64,000 bases of DNA from Mycobacterium paraterrae (lineage in GTDB: Bacteria; Actinomycetota; Actinomycetes; Mycobacteriales; Mycobacteriaceae), in assembly GCF_022430545.2 (NCBI RefSeq), contig NZ_CP092488.2, positions 3,100,001 through 3,164,000 on the forward strand. The letters run 5' to 3'. Shown piece by piece: positions 8,062 to 17,657 of this stretch. The position numbers and the translations under genes were made by a program. Below the pieces are notes generated by a model that did no database searches, was not told the origin of the DNA, and was given only the letters and a program-made list of their open reading frames with translations. Numbering within the stretch: position 1 is the stretch's first letter; each line of letters begins with the position of its first letter.

Positions 8062-10257
8062 ATGCTTTCGATGCTGGCGCGCCTGGTGATCGCGGCGCCC
8101 AGGCGAGCGCTCGCCGCAGTGTTGTTGTTCACCGTCGTCGCAGCCATCTTCGGCGCCACTGTCACTGAACATCTTGGCGCAGCGGGGTTTCAAGACCCGG
8201 GGTCGCCGTCATCGCGCGGTATGAAGGTTCTCACCACGACATTCGGCCAGGGCGAGATGGATCTGACGCTGGTGATCCGCGCCCGGGGCAGCGTGCAGGA
8301 TAAGTCGACAGCGGCGGCGGGCCGCACGCTTGTCGATGAATTACGCCGATCCGAATTCGTCAAGGATGTCGAATCGCCCTGGGACGGGTCACCGCTGGCT
8401 GCCACCCTGGTCGGCAAGGACGGCAACACCGCGCTGGTGATCGCGGGTATCACCGGTTCGGAGAACGACGCGCCCAAGCATGCCAAGACAATCGCGGACC
8501 GGTTCACCGGGCAGCGCGACGGGCTACAGGTGATCGCCGGAGGGACGGCGACCGTCGCGTCGGAGATCAACGACCAGTCAGAGCGGGACCTGGTCGGGGC
8601 CGAGGCGATCACGCTGCCGCTGTCGCTGATCGTGTTGGTGTGGGTGTTCGGTGGGCTGTTCGCCGCGCTGCTACCGCTGGTGGTGGGTGGCTTGGCGATC
8701 ATCGGGACGCTCGGCATGCTGCGGGTGATCACGATGTTCGCCGACGTGTCGGTCTTTTCGCTGGACCTGACCACCGCGATGGGCCTGGCCCTGGCGATCG
8801 ACTACACGCTGCTGCTGATTCACCGGTACCGGGAGGAGTACGCCGAGGTGGGCGACCGCGACGTCGCCCTGCGCCATGCCATGGTGACTGCGGGGCGGAC
8901 GATCTTGTTCTCCGCCTGCACGGTGTTTCTGGCGGTCAGCGCGCTGGCAGTGTTCCCGATGTATTTCCTGCGCTCGATGGCATACGCCGGCTGTGGGGTG
9001 GTCGCGTTGGCCGGTCTGTACGCCGTCGTCGTTGCGCCCGCCGTGATCACACTGCTCGGCGACCGCATCGAGTCGTTGAACATCAGGGCGTTGTTCGGTC
9101 GTGGTCACCCGAATCCTGATGTGCGGCAAGGTGTTTTGTATCGGGTTGCGACATTCGTCATGCGCCACGCAGTGCCCTGCGCTGTGGCGGTGGTGGCCCT
9201 GCTGCTGCTTCTCGGGTCGCCGTTCGCCGGCGCGCACTTTGGTCTGCCTGACGATCGGGTGCTTCCGACGAGCGCGCAATCCCGCCAAGCCGGCGACATC
9301 GTGCGCAGTGAGTTTCCCGCCGATCCGTCGGCGGCCACCTCGATCGTCATCCCAGACGCACGTGAGCTCAGCGTCGGCGACATCGCCGACTACGCGACCG
9401 CGCTGTCGAACGTGCCCGGCGTGGAAGCCATTGCGGCGCCAAGCGGTTCGTACGTCCAGGGTCAAGTCGTCGGGCCGCCAGGGCTTCCGGCTGGCGTCAA
9501 GGACGGAAGCGTGTGGATGTCGGCGAGCATCCCGGGTTCGTCGCTGGACTCCCGGTATCGAACGGCGGTCGACCAGCTTCGGTCGGTCCCGGTGCCGCAT
9601 CGTGCCGAGGCGTTGTTCACTGGCGCCGACCAGTTGAACCGCGACTCGGTCGATCAGATCGTGCACCGGCTTCCGGTGGTCCTGTTGCTGGTTGCGGCAA
9701 CAACTTTCGTCCTGGTGTTTCTGCTGACCGGCAGCCTCGTGCTGCCCCTGGAAGCCTTGGTGCTCAACACGTTGTCGTTGTCGGCGACGCTGGGCGCGCT
9801 GGTCTGGGTGTTCCAGGAGGGACACCTCGGTGGCCTGGGCACGACGGCGACCGGAACTCTGGTCGCCGACGTGCTGGTGTTCCTGTTCGCCACCGCGTTC
9901 GGGTTGTCGATGGACTACGAGGTCTTCCTGTTGTCGCGGATCAGGGAGCATTGGCTGAAATCCGCACAGCGCCAGGAGGACAACACCGAGGCGGTGAGAA
10001 TGGGCATCGCCACCGCGGGCCGAGTCATCACCGCCGCCGCGCTGCTGATGGTGATCGTGTTCGCCGGACTGTCCACCGGCCAGGTGTCATTCATGCGGAT
10101 GATCGGCGTCGGCCTGGCGCTCGCCGTGATTGTCGACGCCACACTCGTGCGGATGGTGCTGATGCCCGCGTTCATGAAGCTGGTCGGCCGGTGGAACTGG
10201 TACGCACCCAAGCCGCTCGCCAAACTCCATGCGGCCGTAGGAGTCAGCGAGAGCTAG
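8062..10257 (+). CDS. MMPL/RND-family transporter
   Basis: The 731-residue protein has the two-repeat RND layout: one helix, an extracytoplasmic domain (residues ~35-170), a helix bundle, a second soluble domain (~400-535) and a second bundle. The two proton-relay motifs are present: GLALAIDYTLLLIHRYREE and GLSMDYEVFLLSRIREHW, each with the Asp-Tyr pair. MMPL proteins export cell-wall lipids or siderophores; no large C-terminal domain is present, so it resembles the shorter MmpL type. No MmpS partner lies alongside. It converges (4-base overlap) on the acyl-CoA-dehydrogenase-like gene of a possible lipid operon. Confidence 0.9.
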   Translation: MLSMLARLVIAAPRRALAAVLLFTVVAAIFGATVTEHLGAAGFQDPGSPSSRGMKVLTTTFGQGEMDLTLVIRARGSVQDKSTAAAGRTLVDELRRSEFVKDVESPWDGSPLAATLVGKDGNTALVIAGITGSENDAPKHAKTIADRFTGQRDGLQVIAGGTATVASEINDQSERDLVGAEAITLPLSLIVLVWVFGGLFAALLPLVVGGLAIIGTLGMLRVITMFADVSVFSLDLTTAMGLALAIDYTLLLIHRYREEYAEVGDRDVALRHAMVTAGRTILFSACTVFLAVSALAVFPMYFLRSMAYAGCGVVALAGLYAVVVAPAVITLLGDRIESLNIRALFGRGHPNPDVRQGVLYRVATFVMRHAVPCAVAVVALLLLLGSPFAGAHFGLPDDRVLPTSAQSRQAGDIVRSEFPADPSAATSIVIPDARELSVGDIADYATALSNVPGVEAIAAPSGSYVQGQVVGPPGLPAGVKDGSVWMSASIPGSSLDSRYRTAVDQLRSVPVPHRAEALFTGADQLNRDSVDQIVHRLPVVLLLVAATTFVLVFLLTGSLVLPLEALVLNTLSLSATLGALVWVFQEGHLGGLGTTATGTLVADVLVFLFATAFGLSMDYEVFLLSRIREHWLKSAQRQEDNTEAVRMGIATAGRVITAAALLMVIVFAGLSTGQVSFMRMIGVGLALAVIVDATLVRMVLMPAFMKLVGRWNWYAPKPLAKLHAAVGVSES

Positions 10258-11390
10258 CCGCGGGTCAGGTCGATCTGACCGGCCAACTCGTGGTCGATCA
10301 GGAAGGTCCCCGCCTCGCGCAGGTTGGGCGGATGGAACGAGTAGGCGCTGATACACCCGACCAGGTAGGCGACCTCGGGATCGGTCGCGAAGCCGACCCC
10401 GCCGACCCGCGAGACCATCCGCGCGACGCTGGTCTGTAGCTGGTCGCGAAGCCCCAGCCGGATCCACAGCAGATCCGCGAACAACGCGTCGCTGCGGTCG
10501 CCGTCGTCGTAACGGGCCGCGACCATCCGCAGGGCCCGCCACACGCCCTCGATCGGAGAGAACAGCTCGACGAAATCGGACTCGTCGAACTGCGGCCGGT
10601 CCACCAGCTTGAGCGCGAGCCGGGTGGCGGCGCCGATGTATCCCGCGGTGATGATCAAGCCGAACAGCACGTAACCCGACTTCTCGTTGCGGCCATCGGG
10701 ATCTTCGACGTCGCTCACCATGGACAGATCGCTGGGGACAAAGACGTTGTCGAAGTTCACCGCATGCGTCTGCGCGGCGCCCAGCGCGGAACTGGTCCAC
10801 AACGGTGCGACGGACAGTCCCTCGCTACCGTTCCAGATCAGCGTGATCGCTCGCTGATCGGTGTCGCTGAGCACCACACTGGCCATCACGCAGTCCATGC
10901 TGTCGGCCAGGCTGCAGGGCTTCTTGCTGCCGGTCACCGTGTAACCGCCGTCGACGGACTCCGCTGTCATGGTGGGGCGAAAGACGCTGCCGTCGATCGT
11001 GCCCTCGGAGAAGCCCGACGCGAACACGGTGTTGTTCTCGATCAGCGACTTGACCAGCCCCACGGTCGTCTCGTCGGCGGTCTCGGCGAAGTCGACCAGA
11101 CCGGCGACCGACAGATAGTGCATGGTGGTCGCCGCGGCCAGCGAGGGGCTGAGATAGCCGACACCGCGTTGCAGCTCAACGGTTTCCACACATGTCGCGC
11201 CGAGCCCGCTGAGATCTCGGGGTGCGGTCAGGCGCGGGCCGCCGTGCTGCTTCCACAGGTCGACCACTCCGGTTGCGGGGTCTTCGACGGCCATCAGTCC
11301 CAACTTCTCCAGCGTGTCGGTGAGTTCGGGCAGGTGCCTTCGCACGGCGCCGACGTAGGAAAGTCGGGCTTCGAGATCGGTGCGGTCCAT
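10254..11390 (-). CDS. Acyl-CoA-dehydrogenase-like flavoprotein
   Basis: This 378-residue protein has the acyl-CoA dehydrogenase layout: helical N-terminus, central beta-domain (YTVTGSKKPCSLADSMD, then VNFDNVFVPSD) and C-terminal helical bundle (FGLIITAGYIGAATRLALKL). The canonical catalytic Glu region is not obvious, so oxidation of an acyl-CoA is not assured; related proteins are monooxygenases or have lost activity. It is the last gene of a three-gene operon behind the SDR (12 bases) and the oxoamine synthase. Confidence 0.72.
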   Translation of the reverse strand: MDRTDLEARLSYVGAVRRHLPELTDTLEKLGLMAVEDPATGVVDLWKQHGGPRLTAPRDLSGLGATCVETVELQRGVGYLSPSLAAATTMHYLSVAGLVDFAETADETTVGLVKSLIENNTVFASGFSEGTIDGSVFRPTMTAESVDGGYTVTGSKKPCSLADSMDCVMASVVLSDTDQRAITLIWNGSEGLSVAPLWTSSALGAAQTHAVNFDNVFVPSDLSMVSDVEDPDGRNEKSGYVLFGLIITAGYIGAATRLALKLVDRPQFDESDFVELFSPIEGVWRALRMVAARYDDGDRSDALFADLLWIRLGLRDQLQTSVARMVSRVGGVGFATDPEVAYLVGCISAYSFHPPNLREAGTFLIDHELAGQIDLTRG

Positions 11391-11402
11391 CAGGGTGACT
11401 CC

Positions 11403-12350
11403 TTAATTGTCGCGGGCGGCCAAGTACTTCTTCAGCGCCGCAGCCGAATTCATCGACGGCCGCCAGTCGGTGGTGGATTGCAACAGCCCGGAGTCCAGCA
11501 GCGGATCACCGAGCGTCACCCAGTGACCAGAGAAGGGAGACAGGTGCATACGGAACAGCAGGTTCGCCCCCGGCTTCAACAGGCGCAGCGGACCCGGGAT
11601 CAACCGGGCGCCGGTGATCGTGCAGACTTCTCGCACGCTGATGTGGTCCGCCGGGGACACGTTGTAGAGGCCGCCCAGCCCTCGGTCGAGAATCGCCGCA
11701 TAGGCGTCGACGAGGTCGGTGTCCCAGAGGAACTGATAGAACGACCGCGACGGTGACGGAAACACAACCGATTTCGACAACATGGTCCGTAGCCCCGAGT
11801 TGTCGAAATGCCCGCCCACTACGTAGCAGGGCCGTACGACGGCCAACGTCGTCTTGCCATCGCCGTTCGCCCAGTACCAGTTCGCCAGATGCTCCACCAG
11901 CGCCTTGTGCTGGAAGTAGTAGTGGCCAGTGTCCTGGTCGCCGGCGGGATAGCGGGTCTCGGGGTATTGCCGGCCGGTGCCACAGGCCGTCACGCCGAGG
12001 GCGTTCGCGCTCGAGGTCAGAATCAGTTGCCCGATTCCCACTTCGTGGGCCTGTTCGAGGAGGGTTCGGGTCGCCGCGACGTTGACCTGGTAGGCGCGGC
12101 GTTTGTCGCGTGGCTCCTCGACGCAGTACGCCAGATGGACCAGCGCGTCGTAACCGCGCACCGGCGCGAGGTCGAACGAACCGCTCAGGTCCAGATGTGC
12201 CTGGCGAATCTTGCTGTGCCGCAAACTTGTCGGATGACGTCCCAGCGCCGTAACTTCGGCGATGTCGTCGTGGTCGCACGCCCATCGCAGCACGGCACGA
12301 CCGAAGTCGCCGGTCGCGCCCGTGATCGCGAGCCGAAAGCCGTCCCTCAT
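11403..12350 (-). CDS. Extended SDR (NAD-dependent epimerase/dehydratase family)
   Basis: The start at 12350 overlaps the oxoamine synthase stop (ATGA) and begins MRDGFRLAITGATGDFG, giving 315 residues with the nucleotide-binding GATGDFG loop near residue 10 and a YFQHK (YxxxK) active site. A longer reading from 12437 lies inside the upstream gene and is unlikely. Members act on nucleotide sugars or as ketoreductases on lipid intermediates. Its tight coupling to an alpha-oxoamine synthase makes reduction of that enzyme's 3-keto product an attractive but unproven role. Confidence 0.75.
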   Translation of the reverse strand: MRDGFRLAITGATGDFGRAVLRWACDHDDIAEVTALGRHPTSLRHSKIRQAHLDLSGSFDLAPVRGYDALVHLAYCVEEPRDKRRAYQVNVAATRTLLEQAHEVGIGQLILTSSANALGVTACGTGRQYPETRYPAGDQDTGHYYFQHKALVEHLANWYWANGDGKTTLAVVRPCYVVGGHFDNSGLRTMLSKSVVFPSPSRSFYQFLWDTDLVDAYAAILDRGLGGLYNVSPADHISVREVCTITGARLIPGPLRLLKPGANLLFRMHLSPFSGHWVTLGDPLLDSGLLQSTTDWRPSMNSAAALKKYLAARDN

Positions 12351-13597
12351 GCAGCTGCCAGAGCCCACGAGAGTTCGCCGGCGAGCGTCTGTGCCGACCA
12401 ACGGATTTCGTCGACGCTCAGCTCCGAGGTCATGCACACTCGCAGCACCGGCTTACCGACGGGCACGGCCGGGTAGATCGCCGGCGTGACGAAGACTCCG
12501 GCGTCGCTCAAGTTGTTCCAGCTCAGCACCGTCCGCAATTCGTCGAACAACCTGATCGGGATGATGGGGGACCAATCGGGACTGTCCTCGTCGGGTCGGT
12601 TCAACTCGACGTCGAGCGGCCTGAGGCATTCACGCATCAGACGAGCGTTGCGCTCCAAGCGTTTCCGGCGTTCGGCACCCTCGCCGCTGCGGATCACGTC
12701 GATCGCTGCGGCTGCGGCGGCCATCGCGCCGGGCGTTCCCGACGTGCTGAACCACAGTGAACGCGCGCTGAATCGGATCTCGTCGATGATGTCCTGCGAG
12801 CCGGCGACGAAACCGCCCAGCCCGCCGATCGCCTTGGACAGCGAGCCCATCAGCACGTCGATGTCCTGAGCCGTGCCGGTGAGTTCGGACAAGCCGGCAC
12901 CGGTCGGCCCGAATACCCCGATGCCGTGGGCTTCGTCGACCATCAGCAGCGCGCCCGCGTCCTTGCAGACGCTGATGATCTGTTCGAGCGGGGCGGTCGA
13001 GCCCTCCATCGAATAGAGCGAGTCGACCAGAACCAAGATGCGTCGAAACGTCGTTCCGGCGTGACGTGCCAGCGCGTCCTTCAACGAGGCGACGTCGTTG
13101 TGGTCGAATCTCTCCTCGACGGCTCGGCTCAGCCGTACCCCGTCGCGGATCGAGGCGTGCGCATAGGAGTCCACCACGGCGAGGCAGTCCGGGCCGATCA
13201 GACCCTGGATGGTGCCGACGTTGGTCTGGTAGCCCGTGGTGAATACCACCGCGTCGTCGTGGCCGAGCCAGCCCGCGATCGTCTTCTCCAGCGTGACGTG
13301 CAGGCTGTAGGTCCCGTTGAGTAGTCGGCTGCCAGTGGTCCCGGTCCCGAATTCCTCGGTCGCGCGCACCGACGCGGCGACCACGTCCGGATGCGTCGAC
13401 AGGCCGATGTAGGAGTTGGAACCCAGCAGCACGCACTGGCGCCCGCGGACGCCCACCCGTGGCGGGTTGACCGAACTGATCTCCTGGAAGAACGGCATCT
13501 GCCCGATGGCGGAGAAATGTCGCGCCATCGCGACGCGCTCGCTGACATCTGTCGAGATGTCACCGGTCACCGAGAATTTCTGCCCGTCGCTGCCCAT
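12347..13597 (-). CDS. Alpha-oxoamine synthase (PLP; AONS/serine palmitoyltransferase-like)
   Basis: The 416-residue fold-type I PLP enzyme has the family signatures GSNSYIGLSTHP, GTGTTGSRLLNGT, SYAHASIRDG, MVDEAHGIGVFG and the PLP-lysine segment GSLSKAIGGLGGF. These enzymes condense an acyl-CoA or acyl-ACP with an amino acid, releasing CO2 to form an alpha-aminoketone. Candidate subfamilies are 8-amino-7-oxononanoate synthase, serine palmitoyltransferase and CqsA; sequence alone does not choose. No biotin genes adjoin it, which argues against a standard BioF. It is first of a three-gene operon, 166 bases after the histidine kinase gene. Confidence 0.82.
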   Translation of the reverse strand: MGSDGQKFSVTGDISTDVSERVAMARHFSAIGQMPFFQEISSVNPPRVGVRGRQCVLLGSNSYIGLSTHPDVVAASVRATEEFGTGTTGSRLLNGTYSLHVTLEKTIAGWLGHDDAVVFTTGYQTNVGTIQGLIGPDCLAVVDSYAHASIRDGVRLSRAVEERFDHNDVASLKDALARHAGTTFRRILVLVDSLYSMEGSTAPLEQIISVCKDAGALLMVDEAHGIGVFGPTGAGLSELTGTAQDIDVLMGSLSKAIGGLGGFVAGSQDIIDEIRFSARSLWFSTSGTPGAMAAAAAAIDVIRSGEGAERRKRLERNARLMRECLRPLDVELNRPDEDSPDWSPIIPIRLFDELRTVLSWNNLSDAGVFVTPAIYPAVPVGKPVLRVCMTSELSVDEIRWSAQTLAGELSWALAAA

Positions 13598-13763
13598 GTT
13601 CTACGCCCCCCGTGTCGTTGCCCCTGGCGACGACGGCGGCACCTGGTACTGGGACAGCCGAAAATTGACGTCTCCGCTCGTCGCCCTGCCTGGCGTACCC
13701 GGACCGACGACCGGCCACACCGTTAATTATTCGACGCCGGTGCAACGGTGGACGGGAAAGTTT

Positions 13764-15275
13764 TTACGCTCGCGCTATTTCCTCGGCGGCGTCGACGTTC
13801 TCAGGGAGTGCAACGTCGACCGCGGGCGGCATCTCCAGCGGCAGCAGCACGATGAACCGCGTATCGCCGGGCACCGACTCGACGCGCAGATCGCCGTGAT
13901 GTTTGTTGACCACGATCTTCCACGCCAGATCCAGGCCGAGGCCGGTGCCTTCGCCCACCGGTTTGGTGGTGAAGAACGGTTCGAAGATGTGCTCGAGCAC
14001 ATCCTCGGGGATACCCGGGCCGGTGTCGCAGATCTCGACTCGCAACATTTCGTTGGCTTCGCGGCAGGTGCGGATCGTGAGCGTGCCGCCGGCGCTACCC
14101 ATCGCCGCGATCGCGTTGTCGATGATGTTCGTCCACACCTGGTTGAGATCCCCCGGGAAGCAGGGGATTTGCGGCAGAGTTCGATCGAACTCCTTGGCCA
14201 CCTTGACGTGGCAGGTGCTGTCTTTGCCCAGCCGGTCGGCGAACATGGTCAACGTGCTCTTCAGCAGATCGTGCACGTCGGCCACCTGGAACGGTGCCCG
14301 ATCCATCTGCGAGTACTGCTTGGCGTCGGCCACCAACGCCGAAATGCGTTGGCTTGCTTCGACGAGCTGATTCATCAGCAGCTCGCTCTCGATCGTGTAG
14401 CTGATCCATTTGATCGCCTGCTCCAACGACGCCGATGCTTCGAGTTCGTCGGCGGTGGCGGCGATCCGCTCGAGCCAGTCGGTGTCGATACCACCCTCGA
14501 CGAACGTCGGAGCGATGTCCCAGCCGTCGTCGATGCCGTGATCGTCCAGCCAGTCGCCGACCGCGTCTTCACGGTCCGAGGTCTCGATCGCGCTCAGGTG
14601 CTGCGACGCCGATTTGGCGACCTGCTCGGCGACGGCATCCTGCAGCAGTACCAAGGCATTCAGCGTCTCGGGGCTCACCGTGCCATCGGCCAGCATGGCC
14701 AGTTTGGAACGCATGTTGGAGATGCGGCCACGCAACTCCTGGGCCGCGCGCGCGATGGCGGCGGCCGGGTTGTTCAGCTGATGGGTAAGACCCGCGGACA
14801 ACTGGCCCAGCGCGAGCAGCTTCTCGCGATTGTCGATCAGGCGGCGGGTTCGTTCGGTGCCGACGGCGATGCCGTCGAGCAGGTGAACCGCCATCGGGAA
14901 CTGGTCTTTCATGAACTCAGCGAACGCCGGGGCGTCCATCACGAAGAACCGCGACGGCTTGGTCACGTGTACCGAGGTGGTGTAGAGCTGTTGCTTCTCG
15001 CCGGTAAACGCCTGCCACGCACCGCAATACACGCCCCGATGCGAGGTTCGGTTGGTTTCGATGTCCTGGCCGCCGGAGAGCTTGGACATCGCCAGTTCAC
15101 CCTCGATCAGCACGTAGAAACAGGTGGCGGGCTCGCCTTCCAGGAATAGCGGGCCCGGCTCGTAGTGGGCGATCTGCCCGTCGGCGCACAGCGTCGCGAG
15201 CTGCTCGTCGGTCAGATGCTCGAACAGGAACAGCGTACGCAATTCGTCTGCGTCACAACCACGTTCGACGGTCAC
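13764..15275 (-). CDS. Sensor histidine kinase with cyclic-nucleotide-type N-domain
   Basis: The 503-residue kinase starts at GTG 15275, overlapping the upstream response-regulator/reductase stop (GTGA). Residues ~10-140 form a CRP/cNMP-binding-like beta-roll (LTDEQLATLCADG, GPLFLEGEPATCFYVLIEGE), but the usual GExxxxxxRxA phosphate cassette is replaced by GAWQAFTGEKQQLYTTS without the Arg, so cAMP binding is doubtful. The phospho-acceptor His is H165 in LTHQLNNP. N-box (NIIDNAIAAMG) and G-boxes (CDTGPGIP, GEGTGLGLDL) are intact, so it should autophosphorylate. No membrane helix was seen: a cytoplasmic sensor. Its natural partner is the receiver domain of the overlapping gene. Confidence 0.85.
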   Translation of the reverse strand: MTVERGCDADELRTLFLFEHLTDEQLATLCADGQIAHYEPGPLFLEGEPATCFYVLIEGELAMSKLSGGQDIETNRTSHRGVYCGAWQAFTGEKQQLYTTSVHVTKPSRFFVMDAPAFAEFMKDQFPMAVHLLDGIAVGTERTRRLIDNREKLLALGQLSAGLTHQLNNPAAAIARAAQELRGRISNMRSKLAMLADGTVSPETLNALVLLQDAVAEQVAKSASQHLSAIETSDREDAVGDWLDDHGIDDGWDIAPTFVEGGIDTDWLERIAATADELEASASLEQAIKWISYTIESELLMNQLVEASQRISALVADAKQYSQMDRAPFQVADVHDLLKSTLTMFADRLGKDSTCHVKVAKEFDRTLPQIPCFPGDLNQVWTNIIDNAIAAMGSAGGTLTIRTCREANEMLRVEICDTGPGIPEDVLEHIFEPFFTTKPVGEGTGLGLDLAWKIVVNKHHGDLRVESVPGDTRFIVLLPLEMPPAVDVALPENVDAAEEIARA

Positions 15276-16942
15276 GATTCCGCCAGGTAACGGTGAACCA
15301 GCATGACAGCCATCGACCCTTCTCCGACCGCCGCCGCGACTCGCTTGGCGGACTCCGACCGAACATCGCCGGCGACGAATACGCCCGGCACACTGGTCTC
15401 CAGATGGTGCGGCGGACGGTCCAGCGTCCAGCCGCACACGTTGCGCAGGTCCGGGCCGGTGAGGATGAAGCCGTGATCGTCGCGGGCGAGTACCCCGTCG
15501 AGCCAGTCGGTGCGGGGCGCGGCGCCGATGAAGATGAACATCCGCGCGCAGCTGACCTCCTCGGTGGCGCCGGTCTTGTTGTCGCGCAGGGTCAGGGTCT
15601 CGAGATGCTCGTCACCGGTCGCGCAGTGCACCTCGGTGCACGTGCGGACGGTGATGTTGGGTCGCGCCTCGATCTGCTGAATCAGGTAGTGCGACATCGA
15701 CGCTTCCAGCGACGGCCCGCGCACCAGGATCGTGACCGACTTCGCCTGGGTCGACAGGTGCATTGCCGCCTGGCCCGCCGAGTTCGCGCCGCCGATGACG
15801 TAGACCTCTTCACCTTCGCAGTCCGTTGCGACCGAGGCTCCGTAGTAGACCCCGCGCCCGGACAGGGTGTCGCATCCGTCGGCCGTCAGCTGGTTGTAGG
15901 CGACGCCGGTGGCGACGATGATCGAACGCCCGTCGATGGAGCTGCCGTCGTCGAAGCGGATCGTGCGCTTGGACCCGCTGGCCTCCAGGGCCACCGCCGT
16001 GCGCGTGGTGATGAGTTCGGCGCCGAACTTCTCCGCTTGTAGGCGAGCCCGGGTGGCCAGCTGGTCACCGGAGACGCCGTCCGGAAAGCCGAGATAATTC
16101 TCGATCTTCGAGCTCTGGCCGGCCTGCCCGCCGGTTGCGGTGGATTCGATCAACACCGTGTGCAGGCCTTCGGAGGCGCCGTACACGGCGGCGGCCAGGC
16201 CCGCCGGCCCGCCACCGACCACGATCAGGTCGTAGAAGTCCTGTGAGGGTGTGGTCGTCAGGCCCAGCTTGTCGGCCAGCTCGGCGTCGGTGGGCTCGAC
16301 CAGCGGGTCGCCTTTCTCGGTCACGACGACGGGCAGCCGCTTGCCGTCCTCCCCGGCGGCCAGCAGCAACTGTTCGCCGTCGGGGTGGTCGGCCTCGAAC
16401 CACTTGTAGTGCAGCCCGTTGCGGACCAGGAAGTTGCGGGCCTCCCAGGACCGCGCGTGCCAGCGGTGACCGATGAGCTTGGTGTGCGGGATCGCGCGCT
16501 CCGGGGCCCGCCGCCAGGCCTCGAGCAGGTCGTCGATGACGGGGTAGAGCTTCTCCTGAGGCGGATCCCACGGCTTGAGCAGGTAGTGGTCCAAGTCGAC
16601 GACGTTGATTGCGTCGATCGCGGCATGGGTGTCGGCGTATGCGGTGAGCAACACCCGCTTGGCGGCGGGGTAGAGGTCCATCGCCGCCTCGAGGAACTCG
16701 ATGCCGGTCATCTGCGGCATCCGATAGTCGGCCACCAGCATGGCGACCGTCTCGCCGCGCAGTTTGAGCTGCTTGAGGGTGTCGAGCGCATCGGGGCCGG
16801 ATTCGGCACGAACGATGCGGTTGGCATCGCCGTAACGACGGCGCAGGTCGCGGGCGACGGCCCGGGAGACCGCCGGGTCGTCGTCGACGGTCAGCATCAC
16901 CGGTTTGCGAGAGACGGCTTCGGCAGTTGCGGCGCTAGTCAT
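15272..16942 (-). CDS. Response regulator fused to glutaredoxin-like and thioredoxin-reductase-like domains
   Basis: This 556-residue fusion has three parts. Residues ~13-142 are a receiver domain with the full acidic and switch set: D20-D22, phospho-acceptor D72 (VADYRMPQM), T100 and K123 (LLKPWD). Residues ~152-228 look like a glutaredoxin fold ([39 protein letters not shown]) lacking its CxxC. Residues ~235-556 are a thioredoxin-reductase-type flavoprotein: FAD GGGPAG (243-248), NAD(P)H GGANSAG (384-390), second FAD motif GVFVAGDVR. The CATC redox pair is absent; the equivalent position reads YYGASVAT. It may be an NAD(P)H-responsive output or oxidase-type module. It overlaps the histidine kinase gene. 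Confidence 0.85.
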
Positions 16943-17016
16943 TAGCGATAATTATGCGCCTGCACACGCCCGCGCGGGGAGCGACAGTGGGCGTCGTGGG
17001 TTCACCACGAGCGATT

Positions 17017-17044
17017 TTGGCCAGCAGGAATCAGCGGGTATCGT
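17017..17044 (+). promoter_or_regulatory. Weak SigA-like promoter candidate for the infA operon
   Basis: TTGGCC (17017-17022) and TATCGT (17039-17044) are separated by 16 bases, about 158 bases before infA. This is the best match I see in the 259-base gap between the divergent response-regulator fusion and infA; the rest of the gap shows no gene. Confidence 0.25.
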
Positions 17045-17201
17045 AGAGCAACGGTGCGTTATCGCGCTGGTTTCTCGCGTGCCCTGTCGTAGGAATTTCC
17101 TCTCACTGGCTCACGTTGTAGGGCTGGTGCGTGCTGCGCCCACAAGGGCTGCGAAGCAACGAAACGAAGCGACGAAACCAAAAGAGGATCTGAAGAACAG
17201 T

Positions 17202-17423
17202 ATGGCCAAGAAGGACGGCGCCATCGAGGTCGAGGGCCGCGTGGTCGAGCCCCTACCCAATGCGATGTTCCGCATTGAGCTGGAAAACGGCCACAAGGTG
17301 CTTGCCCACATCAGCGGCAAGATGCGGCAGCACTACATCCGCATCCTGCCCGAGGACCGGGTGGTGGTGGAGTTGTCTCCCTACGACCTCTCCCGGGGCC
17401 GCATTGTCTACCGATACAAGTAA
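17202..17423 (+). CDS. infA: Translation initiation factor IF-1
   Basis: IF-1 occupies the ribosomal A site during initiation. The 73-residue S1/OB-fold protein carries the family blocks [40 protein letters not shown] and the C-terminal [13 protein letters not shown], at normal length. It heads infA-rpmJ-rpsM-rpsK-rpsD-rpoA-rplQ, the standard actinobacterial arrangement. An AGAGGA ribosome binding site region precedes the ATG by about 12 bases. Confidence 0.97.
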
Positions 17424-17473
17424 AAAGCCCGAACAAGCAACCGACGAGAACACAGACAGGACCTAGAACAGCC

Positions 17474-17587
17474 GTGAAGGTGAACCCGAGCGTCAAGCCG
17501 ATCTGCGACAAGTGCAGGGTGATCCGTCGGCATGGACGGGTCATGGTGATCTGCTCTGATCCGCGCCACAAGCAGCGTCAGGGCTAG
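17474..17587 (+). CDS. rpmJ: Ribosomal protein bL36 (zinc-ribbon form)
   Basis: The 37-residue protein starts at GTG ([14 protein letters not shown]) and ends DPRHKQRQG. It contains the C-x2-C ... C ... H zinc-ribbon ([12 protein letters not shown]), so it is the zinc-containing C+ form of bL36 rather than the zinc-free paralogue. It sits 50 bases after infA in the same operon. Confidence 0.95.
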
Positions 17588-17636
17588 TCCTACAGAGCTT
17601 GACCGCACACAACTGAATGTGGACCTCCCAGCACCA

Positions 17637-17657
17637 CTGAAGGCATGAGGCCTTCAG
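17637..17657 (+). other. Hairpin in the rpmJ-rpsM gap
   Basis: CTGAAGGC and GCCTTCAG form an 8-bp perfect stem around a 5-base loop, within the 160-base spacer. There is no T-tract, so it is more likely an RNA processing or ribosomal-protein-binding site than a terminator. Confidence 0.4.

Noticed and set aside
13416..15149. 577-codon plus-strand ORF
   Set aside because: It is antisense to the histidine kinase and the oxoamine synthase start; composition is Arg/His/Gln-rich and no domain is recognisable. A GC-rich shadow frame.
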